NCBI GenBank assembly: GCA_918026815.1
Contig: CAKJVC010000068.1
Span: 124,001-188,000, forward strand
Source: Chalara sp. BL73
Lineage: Eukaryota; Ascomycota; Leotiomycetes; Helotiales
Length of the DNA: 64,000 bases
Reading direction: 5' to 3'
A program made the translations under genes and the position numbers. The first letter of the stretch is position 1; the number at the start of each line of letters is the position of its first letter. Under the pieces are notes generated by a model. The model saw nothing but the letters and a program-made list of their open reading frames with translations, was not told the DNA's origin and made no database searches. This document shows positions 47,088 through 59,952 of this stretch, piece after piece.

Positions 47088-49817
47088 AGCCAATAAGCTC
47101 AATTTGTTACCGGTTATTCTGCAACGACTACAAGGTAATGGCTGCACTTCTCTGAGGTTGACCTTGCCCCGAAGAATTCTAACCACATATCAGACATAGC
47201 TCCACTTAAATATCTAGGTTCTAGTCTTTAAACATCGAAATGATTCTGACAGTCATGAAAGGTATTAACGTAGTTTTTCCTAGTCGCTTCTATGGATTCT
47301 GAGGTTTTAAATCCATCCATGATCTTCTGTTATAACAGAGTCACCCTTCGTAATCTCAGGAGTCTTTTCTTGTAGATATTACTATCAATACAAGTTCGCA
47401 GACAGGCAAACATACCGTTTACCCATCTTACAATTAAAATCGAGCGGATCTTGCTCCTCCCTTCGAATGCCTCTCCACCATTAGTTATTTGCCTCAATAT
47501 CGAAAATTATTTGTGCCATAGTGCAAGACGTGCCAGCCTCTGCTTCAAAAGTTCAGCTCTCGAGGCTGTGACAAAAGAAAACCACATCTCTTGGAGCCGT
47601 TTTTAGATTTTCCCCTGTGTTCAGTTGTATATAGGGTATCGGAGGTAGTTTTGATTGTAATGTCACTAGTACGTAGGAGCTTGAAGTAATTGGACACATG
47701 GTCCATACAAGTCACTTCCCCCGACGCATCATATATCAATCACCTCTCCTCACCACTGTTTTGCATCCGCCATATACCCGCTGCCGCCACCCAAACCACT
47801 ACCTTATTCTTACAGGCCAGCCAACCAAGGGGTGATATGTCGATGCAGCATAATGCCTAAGCGCGCATCTTTGCCTGCACCCATGATTTCTTGGACTATA
47901 ACCCAGTGGGGAAATAAAAAGGCTGCTGTGGACGGCCTATCTCTCGCAAAACTCTATTTCACATCCCATTGCCCAGGATATCTTATCGTCCATTTCCTTG
48001 AAATTCATACATAAATCATGATATTGTCGTGGCTCAAACTCGGCTCATATCCTTTGATATCAACTTTTCTTCTTTTTGAAATGGAAGTACAGAAAGCCTA
48101 TTCTGTAAGCGGCCCTAGGAAAACTCGTGCTAAATCCATCACCATGTCTTTGAGGCAGCTAGTTTTCAAGTACTCATCGATAACGACCCCATCCTTAGCA
48201 TGGCCAATTGCACGGCAGTATCGACGGCTGTATGCAGCAAGACCTCCCCCCCCCCCTACCGGCAAATTTGGAGAAAGCGACAAGGTTTATGGCATCGCGG
48301 AGAGGAACACCAGGAAAGGGCATCTGCTTCAGTTATCCATTGCCATATTCAACAACAGACTTCTTCCACCTATTGACCGCCGTATACTCTTTCTGAGCCA
48401 GGTGATATTGCAAGGTGACGTAGCTGGAGATGCGTGAAGGATGACGGAATAAAAGGCAGCGCATTAAGTTCTGGGAACTTGACTTACTTTGGCTCGATAT
48501 AGATTGGGCTTGGCTCGGTCTTTTGGACCAACTCATGCAAGATAATTGCAGATGCAAGATCGTAGGTCATTTTATAACCATTGATTGTGCGATACACGGA
48601 CAATTGCTTGGTGTTATCAGGTCTGTGCATATTATTCGCTCTCCTAGGGGAAAGGCTTCCATTGTATAAGCAACACTAAGAGAGTCAAGGCATTGAAAAG
48701 GTTACTGTGGTAAACATAAAATCTAGCTGGAGGTTGTTTGGATGTTGAGGAGGAAGATTGAGAAGCTGGTCTATTGGCCATCGTAAACTTGGGCTGAATT
48801 TATCGTGGCCATACTGTATCGCCTAGTTTTGAGCTTCGGGTGGACGATAGGATGTAACAGCCATGGCGAGGAATTTCCCATACTACTCTTTTCAGTTGGA
48901 GAATAGTACAAAGACGAAAGATCTAGAGTGACGAAGCTGACGAATGTGGTGACCTTTTGTACAAACGCAGAAATTAAACCAAGAAACCCTATCGTTTTTC
49001 GAATGCCATAAATGGAATGATGTTTTTTGGATTGACAAAGCATACGGTACAGTAGCTTTAATTACTTATTTTGCTGCCCTAGATTCTAAAATGTTTACTA
49101 TGGTAATCCTTCTTTCCCGTGCCTAAGCATAGGCTTCGATGAAGCAAAACTTCCTCACTCAATGAAAAGTACTAGCATATTTGAATGTATCGATATCTTC
49201 AACATGTAATCTCGAGCAAGAACAATTCTGACTTTAATTGCTTTAGTATAGGAATCATATGTTCATCACTTCCTCTAGGAGTTTGGGATTGTAGGTTCAA
49301 ATTACAACAGCTAAATCAGACAGATAAGGAAGCGCTCTAACAGCTCATAATAAAAGAACGACTGGAGCACCACATTGGTTGGCGATACTCTGTTTTTTTT
49401 TTGTTTATGGTTGTACAGGGAACTGTTGAGATGTGTGTTTATGAAGATATCCCCTCATCTTTTATTCCATTTTTATGTCAAAAGAGCAAAGGAGTACAGT
49501 GCTCTTGAAATTTCACGCTAGTCGTTAACAGCAACAATCCTCCAAGATAAAACCCACTATAGCATGCCTCACATGTCATGCTTTTAAACTCAACTCGTTT
49601 AAATAGGGGAAGTGGCCAGTGCTATCTTCACAATTCTCTTGAAATAACATGCCACGATCACTGCGCATTGAGCTTCAGGCTTGGTAATTTCCGTAGGTCT
49701 GCATTGATCCGTTCCGGAGTGCGGGTGCTTGGCATTTGGCCTCACCGCTTTCACTGTCTGGCAGAATCTACCTAAACTTTTTGATCCTGGTATTGTATTC
49801 CCAACGTCGAACAACAA
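47088..49817. other. Gene-poor stretch between NEO1 and CYC2
   Basis: The longest frame (48018-48437, +) has an 11-C tract at 48246-48256 and no recognisable domain, so I do not call it a gene. The opposite strand is equally unconvincing. The last few hundred bases are the presumed promoter of the CYC2-like gene. Confidence 0.4.
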
Positions 49818-51017
49818 ATGCATCGGCTGCTAAAGAGTGCAAGTACTCTCCACGGCTTATCAAGAACGGGGCATGTGGAGCTTCCATTGCAGACATTGCG
49901 TCCGACATTCTGCCATCCCCTCTGTCGTCGCCAACTCCGGGGACTCAAAACACATCAAAATGTAAATCCGCACGGCATAGAATTTAGTGGGAAAAAGAAT
50001 CGAAAGTCTACCAATAAGATACACATTGTATCTTCCAACAGTCCAGTGTCCAGACTATGGCGATATGGCATTGGGCTAGTGGCTGGTGGAATCGCAATGA
50101 GGCTCAGTTACTTGTACTTTTTGCCTTCTGAGAACCCACCATTACTGGATCCGCCAAAGTTCAGCCCTTACGTTGTTACAAGTAAGGAATATATCTCGCC
50201 CACTAGCTTTATCCTCACAGTACAACCGCAAATGCCACCCTGTACATTGGACCCATATGCAGAACAATGGAAGGAAGGGATCTGGTCTGTTGAGTTCAAG
50301 CAGCCGCAATTGCAGATTGCTCGACATTACACGCCCCTACCGCCTGTACTATCACCTATCGAAAAACAACAAGGCGCACTTCGGTTTCTCATAAGAACGG
50401 AGAAAGGAGGGGAGATGTCGAACTATCTTGCGATGTTGGCTGCTGGAGACAAGTTAGAGTTGAGAGGCCCGCATTCTAGCCTCAAACTGCCGAAACACAT
50501 CGCGGACGTCGTCTTCCTTGCTGGCGGCACAGGCATCGCACCGGCGATGCAAGCCACTTATACGCTTCTTGAGAATCAACCAGCTGAATACTTCTCACAA
50601 CCAAATATCCATATTGTGTGGGCAAACCGAAGACGTGAGGATTGTGCAGGCGGAGGAGAGTCTTTGGACGAATCCGATGTGTACAGTACCGCGACGGCCG
50701 GGAAATTGGTACGAGAACTTTGGGCATTACAGAAAAGGCATCCGAAGAATTTGAGAATTGATTATCTAGTGGATGAAGAGAAAACTATACTGAATCAGAA
50801 ACGGGTATCTTCTCTGTTGAGACGCGATACCCAGGCATCATCTTCCGCATTCCGCTCCAGCATCGATTCTAAATTGATTATTGTCTCCGGTCCTGAAGGG
50901 TTTGTGAACTATCTTGCTGGACCAAAGAAGTGGTGGGAAGGTAAAGAACTACAAGGAGATCTGGACGGAATGCTTGGGCACCTGGGGGTACGGGATTGGA
51001 AAGTGTGGAAGCTTTGA
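49818..51017 (+). CDS. CYC2: CYC2-like mitochondrial NAD(P)H flavoprotein
   Basis: A single exon of 399 aa. Yeast Cyc2 is an inner-membrane FAD protein that supports haem attachment to cytochrome c by reducing the haem. The N-terminus is basic without acidic residues at first, a likely mitochondrial targeting signal. It is followed by one membrane span near residues 83-102 (GIGLVAGGIAMRLSYLYF). The ferredoxin-reductase-type FAD motif RHYTPLP (about 168-174) is paired with GGEMSNYLAMLAAGDKLELR. The NAD(P)-binding motif is FLAGGTGIAPAM (about 234-245). The C-terminal SGPEGFVNYLAGPKKWWEG and the terminal WKVWKL are typical of fungal Cyc2 proteins. It is intact and conserved, and it ends the core-gene block. 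Confidence 0.9.
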   Translation: MHRLLKSASTLHGLSRTGHVELPLQTLRPTFCHPLCRRQLRGLKTHQNVNPHGIEFSGKKNRKSTNKIHIVSSNSPVSRLWRYGIGLVAGGIAMRLSYLYFLPSENPPLLDPPKFSPYVVTSKEYISPTSFILTVQPQMPPCTLDPYAEQWKEGIWSVEFKQPQLQIARHYTPLPPVLSPIEKQQGALRFLIRTEKGGEMSNYLAMLAAGDKLELRGPHSSLKLPKHIADVVFLAGGTGIAPAMQATYTLLENQPAEYFSQPNIHIVWANRRREDCAGGGESLDESDVYSTATAGKLVRELWALQKRHPKNLRIDYLVDEEKTILNQKRVSSLLRRDTQASSSAFRSSIDSKLIIVSGPEGFVNYLAGPKKWWEGKELQGDLDGMLGHLGVRDWKVWKL

Positions 51018-52351
51018 GTTCAACAAATTTAAGCTTCTAAGCACAAATCCCTTAAGCCGAATTTGATATAAAGCGATATTATAGTTAATAGACCAGCCAA
51101 GCCTGCGGCGAATATGAGGATCGTTCCAGGAAAGACAAGGGCGTCCTTCAAGTAAACCATGGTTAGGGTACATCATCGACTGTCAAGTGCAAGGATAGCC
51201 ATTCTCCATGTCCCAAAGAGAGGCGAATGGGGGGGTTTTACCACCACAAACACCAATATATATTTTAATTGTTCTACTACAGATGGTGTAATCCGGAAGG
51301 AATTGAAGCTGAAACTTCATCAACATGCCATTCCACATAATCGAGTATAGGCCGCGTTTTTATCTCAGCGCCATGCCGCGTTTGCGTCTGTCCTATTATG
51401 GTACCTGTGTACGTATTCATATTGTTTAGTCTACAAGTCATGTACAAATTTCAGTCGCATGCTCTTGGGAATGCCCCGTGGAGCAAAAGAAATAGCAAGA
51501 GGACCTAGAATGTGCCTTTGACTACTGATTAAGTCATCTCGGGTTATTAAGACTTGATATGGTTCTCATATTCCGCACGGTGAGGACAATACAATTCTTA
51601 CATCTGCGAATGTATCCGAATGTTTTCGTCCTCAGTATACCTCAAAAACATAGTGAATGAACAAGGAATATAGAAGTAGTAAATTTAATATAAGCCATCG
51701 GATCAACTGCCTGTAAGGAGATTATGGCAAAGTCATTTATCCAATTAAGTTCATGTTTCTAACTCAAGAGGGCTGCAAGTCGTCTGATGCTCTGTTCTTG
51801 TCTTTAAATATGTCGAGTCAAATAGGCGATGGCATCCCATGACTGAATATATCCAGGCGAAGCGATCATATACATTGACAAATTCTGCCAACCGCACTTG
51901 AAAAAATGGCTTTGAGCCGCAGTTGCATAGTCCCAGACTTTGTGACTCTTTGTATCAAAGGTCAAGGGGTGACCAATGGAGCGTTGGAGTGAACATAACT
52001 TTCGACACGGAACATGGATGAGTATTAGGTAATACCACCTTTTGTCGTTATTCCTTTCATATGATTGACTAAACAAAACTTATTGTACGCCAAGAGTAAT
52101 ACATAATGTGGGCTCACATTGTCAGCCGTATGAAATCATAAGTAAATAAGGCCAGCACAAGCTGTGATGATCGATGGGCAAAAGCATGCTTGTTTGTGCA
52201 ATAGCCCTGCACAATTGATAACTGACTGGAGTTGATCGACTGGGATACTTGAGTGCCATCACCATCTAGTTCAGCTTTCATTTAGTCAAATATTCTACCA
52301 CCGGGCATTTGGAAAGCACAGCTATAGACAGATTCAACTTGTGCTAAAGCC
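51018..52351. other. Intergenic stretch downstream of CYC2
   Basis: Frames are short and unmatched. No repeat or RNA gene was recognised. Confidence 0.45.
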
Positions 52352-53418
52352 ATGGCAACGACTCAAGAGCCCTCAAACAAGTCCAGCCTCCCGCCAAAAC
52401 CACCACCATACTACCAACGTGGTGCCCACAACATCATCTGGAATCATCCGTGTGAAAATTTCGATATTAGTACCCGGCTGCTTATCGACAGCACTATCGC
52501 ACTCTTCCTCCCGCCTTCCTTCATTTATCTTCCATCTCTGACCCTCCTGCTTAAAGCTATATACGCACTCCTCCAGCTATCCCAGCTCTCCATTATTACA
52601 AACTCGCGCCAAAAACGCATCATTTAAAAAGCCTACAGTCCAATTTTCATCGTAGGATATATCCAGAAAGATGGGAAACGGATAGAAGTTGAGGGCTTAC
52701 CCGGGAATGCCGATATATACGTGGTGATTATTAGCTCCCAATGTACTCAGTATGTCGTGTTCCAATGGAAGCAGAATTGGAAAGCTAATTCAATAGCCTA
52801 TTGGGCTAATTTGCGCCGAGCTATTAGTTCTCTGCATACACCACGCGCATGATCGCCAGTCTCGAAGCGAACGCTGAAGAATATGGGATTCATAGGCGCA
52901 TTAGCCTGGTTGAACATGAGCGGGTATACAAGCAACAAGATAGTGATGGCGCTCTTCTACTTCCGCTCCAAAGAGCATGCAGAGCTGTTCTGTTGGACTG
53001 GGTCACATGGTACGTTCTAAGTCATAATGGAAAGAGATGTATGGCATCATATGCTCTGGGACTGACTTCAAGACAGCTCAAGGCCATACGTGGGATGCCA
53101 AGAACAAAAAGAACGGTAGCGATTATTGTGGGCTTTCTCAGGAGAGTTTTGCTGTGCAAAACCGAGATTTTGATGGATTTGGAGTCTTGGCGGAACACGC
53201 CATGCTTGGTAGTTTAGTTTCTCTTATTCCTGGATTAGGTAATATGACATGCTGACGAGAAGCATCTAGGCGCGGCGCGCATTGTAACTGAAGATGAGAG
53301 GGGGGAGAAGAAGTGGGAAAGCATTTTGAACAAGGATTTAGGTATGGGTATGGACTTTACTATGCGGAATCAGAGGTATAAGGACCCGAGAAATCCGATT
53401 GAGCATTGGGCGCGCTGA
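52352..53418 (+). pseudogene. Broken DUF4188-type (monooxygenase-like) gene
   Basis: Ordered fragments resemble the fungal DUF4188 family. The N-terminal part has PPPYYQRGAHNIIWNH and a hydrophobic pair of helices. YSPIFIVGYIQKDGKRIEVE follows, then SLEANAEEYG, then FIGALAWLNMSGYT and MALFYFRSKEHAELF. The C-terminal end is KKWESILNKDLGMGMDF up to a TGA at 53416. It is broken by an in-frame TAA at 52625, a TGA at about 52850, and a one-base gain of G near 52890 that separates EEYG from FIGA. The 53000-53250 part is scrambled. Function of the family is not well defined; members are small, partly membrane-bound haem-type monooxygenase-like proteins. Family name is from memory. Confidence 0.65.
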
Positions 53419-55842
53419 AGGAAGTTAAGAAAGAGTAAAATACGGAAGGTTTCTGCCTCCCACCTGCAAAATACAGTGAAGAGCTCGGGTAATCAACCGT
53501 AGCAAAAGGGGTTTAAGTTAACGGTGTAATTTGTTGATTGTGTAGTGGACAAGATATTTTTTACTGAGTGTCTGTAGGTATATGTAGTTCCTGCTTTAGA
53601 AATCATTTTGAGCCAAAGCGAGCCACTTGTTCTGATCTCACTTTTTTTTCTCGCAGGCTTCTTCTGATCTTTTGTCCAAGTTCTGTATCAAGGAGCCTGA
53701 TTCTCGTGTCCTTAGTATATTTTGCATTATGTATTGGGATCCGTATTGCATATTTATTAGGCAGCCCCATTACTGGCTAACTTATCCTAGAAGAATTTTT
53801 CATTACATGCATTGCATCTGTCCAATTTCTAAAGACAGTAAGAATAGTGACAGGACACTCCTCGAAAGCTTCCTTGGGCATTTAGCGGACGATGTTCGTT
53901 CAAATCCTGTGATGCTCTTGCGAAACAAGAAAGGTCCACCATCTGCTTTCTCATGGTGCATTTTGTTTTTTAGTTAAATTTTAATGCCTCTAAGATGTGG
54001 AAACCCATGGTTATTTATTTCTCTACATCGCAGGCATCAAATTGCGCACGCAACCAGGCAAAAGGTGGATATCGGCCCAAACTTTACGATTTACCTGGAA
54101 GAAAGTGATGCTTCAGAACGCAGCTAGAAGCCGAAAGTCAAGCAATCCAGGATCGTAATGGATCCCATGAATGGTAGTGTTAAACCGATCAGATCCAGTC
54201 TGCAATCACGCTATCATTATTGCAGTGTTGGCCTATCACATATATAATAAGCAAATCTAAGCAAGACCAAGGAGCAGAGGCTAGGGGGGAAGGACATTGA
54301 CCGTCATTTTCTATCTCTCATTACGCCCGATTTTGCTTTGTAACTACAGTTCTTTGAATACATTCAGAGATTGGGCAGAAAAATGTAGTTTTCTGCAGCA
54401 ATTGACAAAACCACTTTAGTCCCAGACTAAATATTTGGGGGGGCACTAATGTTCAATCATCAACCATGCTGCCCTGCAATGACGGGAAAGTTCTTTGAAC
54501 ATTCCCTCCAGGCGGGACGCGGGAACTGTCCCGCTGAAAGCTCTAGGAGCGCCACATTTGTGACGCTGGTGCCGACAAACTGTATCATATAAATGCCACA
54601 AATGATGGAAAGGCAACTGGCTGGATCCTTGTAAATACCCATTGATGGCCATCCTGTGCTTAAAATTTATTCCTCCTTAATGGAACGGGACCAGCAACCC
54701 AAAGCATCACATACATATGCAAGACCTGTTCTCAAATAATCGGGGGACTGCTGACTGAGTCGGCACTATTCGGATGTTAGTACACAGCCGACGGGGAAAA
54801 CCCAGGGAAACCCAACAGCCACAGTGCGACGGATGCGGTCGCATTAGTAGGAACCCAGATGTCTACAGCAACCCCAGATTTCTGAATACCCCGCCTCCCC
54901 GGTGGGCTGGCACGGTTTTTGGTTGGTTCTAGCAAAATCGCCGATCGTCGATCGTCCCACTTTGCTGACTGTATGAGCATATGATCATATGGGTGCCATT
55001 TAGAATGCTGTTAACTATGAGTGTTGGCCAGCGACGCTGGCATGTGGCCGAACTCGACTACAACTGGATTATACCCGCCAAGAGCCCATGGTAGCGTAAC
55101 CAATCGCCTATCGATTTATTGCCATTATCTTATACCATTGTTGCCAAAACCTCTCCAATCCAGTAATTGGTCGATATTCGGCTGGAAGCTCTTCTCTGAT
55201 CCAATAATTTATATGCTAGCGAGAATAAGCTTCTAGAAGTTGCAATGCTTCTCCATGGTATATGTGGCAGCAGTAAGCGATCCGTGGGCTTGTGAATCCC
55301 TAAGATCATGGCAAGTGCCTTCCCCTAATGCCTTAATAATACGCCCAGTGGGAATCTCCGTTCTTTTGAAGAATGAGTCCTGTACGGAGATTTCGCCTAC
55401 GAAAAATTCGCTCATTGGGTTCAAACCACCATTTCAAGTCTCCGAGCCGAGCACTCATTAGCGCATCGGGCCAGATCATGGCTTAGGTGGCAATCTCGAG
55501 TCTGGGTCGATAGTTTACTAGCATAGTCCGCAGTGAAGCCACAAGCCATCTTATATTTAGTCGGGTCCCGGGCTCAGACATCTGTAGCAAAGGCATTTTC
55601 GATCCCAGTTTTGGCGCTCTGGCTGCAGCGGTTGGAGTTATCGACTGCCGCGCCTTGACTTTAATTCGAGAACAGCAGTCTATAGCGGAATCGATCAGCA
55701 GTGTTTCGGTTTTTTTTTAAATCGCGGATCCTGCCGCCCGGTCGCGGTACGCTGAATATATAAACCGAAAGAACACTGCTGGAAAACTACCCTTTGCATT
55801 TCTGCATTGTAATCATTTGCTCTCAAAAAACGATCCATAGCT
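53419..55842. other. Long intergenic stretch, no gene recognised
   Basis: Short frames occur on both strands but none has motifs or splice structure. Composition is uneven, with a C-rich block at 54760-54960. The final 150 bp are the presumed promoter of the next gene. Confidence 0.4.
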
Positions 55843-57380
55843 ATGGATGACAGAAGGAGCGAGATAGTATGGTTGAATAGCGCATTCATGGCAGTTTCTA
55901 TCATATCCGTCACCATACGTCTCCTTACTCGCATTTTCCTGATCAAGCTTCTTGGAGCGGACGACGGTTCGTTGCCATCACAGAATCACAATTTAAATTT
56001 GATATTAATGATGATATAGTTCACATCACAGTCGCACTCTTTCTAGCCCTAGCACATGCATCCTGCTTCATTATCGGTGAGTACATCAGGTTTTGGTGGC
56101 TTAAACGAGTTTCGTACTTATATCAAAGCAGCGACAACATACGGGGAGGGACTCCATATTCAATACCTAAAACCCGCAAATGTACCAGCATACACCAAAG
56201 TCATGTTATTATCTGGGGTAAATCATTCATGAGCATCCATACTTTGTGAGACGTCACTAACTAATGCGCAGTTTTTTAATTGCCTCTGTCAAATGTTTAT
56301 CAGACTATCTTACCTCACTTTTTACCTTCGACTCGCCGTTACGAAAAGTTTTCGTGTCATATTATACATCTCGATAGTATTGGTGTCTGGATTTGGAGTT
56401 GCAACTTCAATTGTATCCATGACACTATGCATACCTTTTACGAAACTCTGGAATCCGCATATGCCGGGCCATTGTGTTAATATCAAGGCCTATTACATCG
56501 CTGTTCCCGCTTTGAATATGATATTTGATATTGCCATTTTCATCCTTCCAATTCCCCTTCTCTGGGCCTTAAAGTGTAAGAAAACCCATCCTTACCGATG
56601 AACACGATGATGATGTTTGATAGTGCCAAGAAGACAGCGAATAAGCTTGGTAGCTGTATTTGCCGTTGGGTTAATGCAAGTATCTGACAGAGAATGGTGA
56701 TACGTTACATTAGAACTGACTCCATCTAGCGTTGTTATTGCGAGTATTCTCCGTTTGCATACCTTAGTCTTAATGCTAAACACCCCTGCCTGTAAAAGCC
56801 GCTCCCCCGCTCCCCCCCAAATTTACCCTCTTACATTTGAAGGCTAACATGGTTTACAGATCGGAGTGATAATACTTGTAAGAAAGCTTCTTTGACTTCT
56901 TTTGAACATCTAACTAATATATGACTAGGGTCTACTGTATGCTCTACCTACGAATACTCCCTCTCCCTATATGCTCCTAAACTAATATCCTAGGTCGACT
57001 CGCTGAACTGGTCAACGGTAGAGGTCCATCTCGCTATCTTGATCTCCTGCACTCCTGCATTCAAGGCGCTCATCCAGAGATTCCTTCCAGGCATCCTCGG
57101 AAGTTTGAGTGCAACGAGACAAAATCTATCTCGAAATCAGCATACATACAGCACGCAAGGTGGAGGATACTTGCGCCAGTCTCGCTCTCGCGATAATTCG
57201 AACTTCGAGTCCGTCATCCGGGAGAGCAATCACGATACCACTGAGAATGGAAGTCAAGAGCATATAATAGAAGATGTAGAATTGTCCGGGTGCAACACGA
57301 CTCTATCTGTCCGTGCAACGTCGGAGACAAGCATAGATTACGGTGTTATTGAAGGTCGCTTACCAGTTAGCTCTACATAA
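55843..57380 (+). CDS. Rhodopsin-fold integral membrane protein 2, with an 8-nt micro-exon
   Basis: Nine predicted exons (55843-55966, 56020-56076, 56132-56217, 56272-56575, 56624-56669, 56730-56791, 56860-56877, 56929-56936, 56994-57380) give 363 aa with every phase closing. It is a fungal rhodopsin-domain membrane protein with helices at MAVSIISVTIRLLTR, VHITVALFLALAHA, FNCLCQMFIRLSYLTFYLRL, and ALNMIFDIAIFILPIPLLWALK. The late loop reads YRSDNTWSTVDSLNWSTVEV, formed across the 18-nt exon 7 and the 8-nt exon 8; this loop and the following helix match the family well. The tail is polar. Donors GTTCGT and GTTAAT are non-standard but in frame. It is a distant relative of the cluster protein at 17984-19221. 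Ligand unknown. Confidence 0.82.
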
Positions 57381-59633
57381 AAAGGTGTAATGGGAACATA
57401 ACTAGAAAGCAATAGAAGAGCAAATCAATAGAGCTTTGATTTGCTGTATCTACCACGTTGGAATAGATGCGTAAAGCTAGTTACACGAGTAAAGTTAGAC
57501 AAAAATAGCATGTAATTTGAGTGAAGTAAATGAGTACAAGCTCAATATATTCTAGGACAGAGTTTCCAACACCACAATAAGGGTCACAACTTGTTTCTTG
57601 ACGAGTGTGTTGGACAAGATTCTTGTTGCTGTACAAGGCCAACAGGAGACAATCTTAGCAACAAATGCTAACAAGACTTTAGCTACAGAAATACTAGCGT
57701 GTTATATTAATAAATAAAATAAAATCTAACTTTAAAGTACAAATCTACTTTTTGTGCACATAAGTTAAAAATTAATATTAATATTAAAATAAAGTTGCAA
57801 AGTTATAAAATATTGCACAAATACAACAATAGTTTTCGCTTCCGATTAAAAACAGTAAAGTTTTGTTACAAAAATACTACACTAAAAAGAGAGTAAAGCT
57901 TGAAAAAAACTTTTTTAAAAATAAGTCCCAGTTATGTGCCGCTAGTCCCAATTCCGTAGGCATGCTGTCCAAGCCAAGTTGGCCAGGCTGGACCTACCAC
58001 CCTAGAATATCAACGACATGATTGAACAGCCTATCAAGCTGGATAACCGAATTTCCCAAAAGAATAGAGATCAATGGGACGTGGTCCCTACTACAGAGGG
58101 AATGAAGGGAGGAAGCGGAAACTCAGTCACGGGGACAGCCGCTGGCTTGAGCCTGTGGAATTGGACGCAGCCAGCAAGAGGCAGCTCTCCAAGGGGCTGC
58201 GTAGGTAAACAGAGTACCAAGCATTATCAAGCGAACCGCATTATACTCATTTATGATGTTACAGTCACGCTCTTTTGCTACAAATGCGAGTTAAATACGA
58301 GTACTGCATGTTATTATGGCCCCATCGTCTGGTACATGCGCCGGTGTTTCCCCTTAACCCACGATACCTTATGACTAGGTCCTGAAGTTTCAATATGAGG
58401 TGTTCAGATGCGATATCTTGAGGCTTATGGTAGCAACTCCAAACTCCTCACTTATATGGTACACTCAAGCCTATGCTGATGCCTTCACTCTGGAGGAACA
58501 ACATCAACAAAAATACAGCAGATGCCGCGGAGCCTGTAAGCAGAGGCTAGGACGAGAGCTTGCTGCGTCCAAAGAGGTCGAAGGGGAGCTGACGGAAGAG
58601 AGGCGGGGGAGAAGACAAAGCAGATATACTACCTATAGAGTTTCGTCTTATGATATATGATGAATGATTGTGGGGAGGGGGGGAACACGTGGCAACCAAA
58701 GCAAATTTGAGAAAGAGACTCTCCTTACCTCCCCTGTGCCCCTATCCTTAGCTAACCCTTGCCCTAAGTAATGCTCAACTTCTCCTAGTGTGTGCCATTT
58801 GCTACATAACTAAAAGATAACTAAACTCGTCACGAGCAAATCAACCTAAACTTAAACCGCTTCATCAGCGCTGGAGCTGAAGGTACCTCCAACACTCTTG
58901 TCAAACTCTCGTATTAGGATATCCTCGCTCATGTGTCAAAGCTAAGTGTCCGCGCAGGTAGCTCAGACTCTTTTAAGGCTATGAGTGAGCCCTAGCATCG
59001 AATCCACTGCAATGAATGACAGCGATCCGTCGACGAGAAATAATCTTCATAGAATAGCCTCTGGTTCCAGTCCGGTAGACTCCTAAATTTTTAGTGCGGC
59101 GAAAAATAGTCCCTGAAGTTACGTAGACCTCACAATACGCGAGGTTACGTACGAGGCATGTGTCAATAAAGCTTTCTTGAGGACCTGAGCAAGCTATTTT
59201 GTGGTGTAAGCTTTGGCGCGGTTGATGGTGTCTGAATGTTAATACAGATACGGAACAGATCCAATTAGTATTCTATGACATACCCAAGCAAATATAGAAC
59301 GGGGCGGCTCCGAGCCATAAACCTGGGCTACCTAGATAGAAGATGATGGGCAGGAATACAGAGCAGTTCATAGGAGGCAGAACATGACCTGTAGTGATGG
59401 ACATGAATAAACTTTAGCAGGAGCTCGAGCCGACGCATCTCTGTTTTCGCTTATTACGAACTTGGTGTCTTCCAGCAACATACGTCGGATTGTAGCCGCT
59501 GGGGAATGCCACCCCATGGCTCTCTTGTAGTCTACCTCCAGGTTCCCTCCGCAGCCTCCTTTTTCACCTGAGCCTTAAAATTCAGAATCTTTCTTGATAC
59601 CATGAGCCAAGCAAGGACTGCAGACTGATACTA
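57381..59633. other. Gene-poor stretch with an AT-rich block
   Basis: From about 57660 to 57920 the sequence is extremely AT-rich with TTAATATTA-type words, a probable RIP-degraded repeat. At 57560-57615 an inverted pair TCCAACAC/GTGTTGGA could be a relic of a retroelement end, but no partner LTR was found. The rest has short frames without motifs. Confidence 0.4.
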
Positions 59634-59952
59634 ATGAATTTGATGATGTTCTCCATTCTCCTTAAGCTACGGCGTGCTTTTCAGCATGCACATCCTACGA
59701 TTTACTACACCAACTCCTTCCTGTTTACATTGCTCTTTACATTCTACGCTCTGGTCGAATACTTCAAGCTAGTAGGAAAGCGAAGTGGCAGAATAGGGGC
59801 GGAGGTCGTGTCTGCCACCACGGCCAAAAGGCATTCCTTTGCTCGGGAGTCTATTCATATTGAAGGGCTTGAGACATGAACCCAAGTACCAGCAGGTACC
59901 CTAAACTGCTCTGCAGCTGAAGACCATCGCTGACTGAAGATAGCTCAAAGAT

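Noticed and set aside
48018..48437. A 139-codon frame containing an 11-C tract (proline run)
   Set aside because: No domain, no conserved composition, and the frame depends on the homopolymer length.
57563..57615. TCCAACAC/GTGTTGGA inverted pair as retrotransposon LTR ends
   Set aside because: No matching second LTR, target duplication or coding relic was found; an 8-bp pair can occur by chance.
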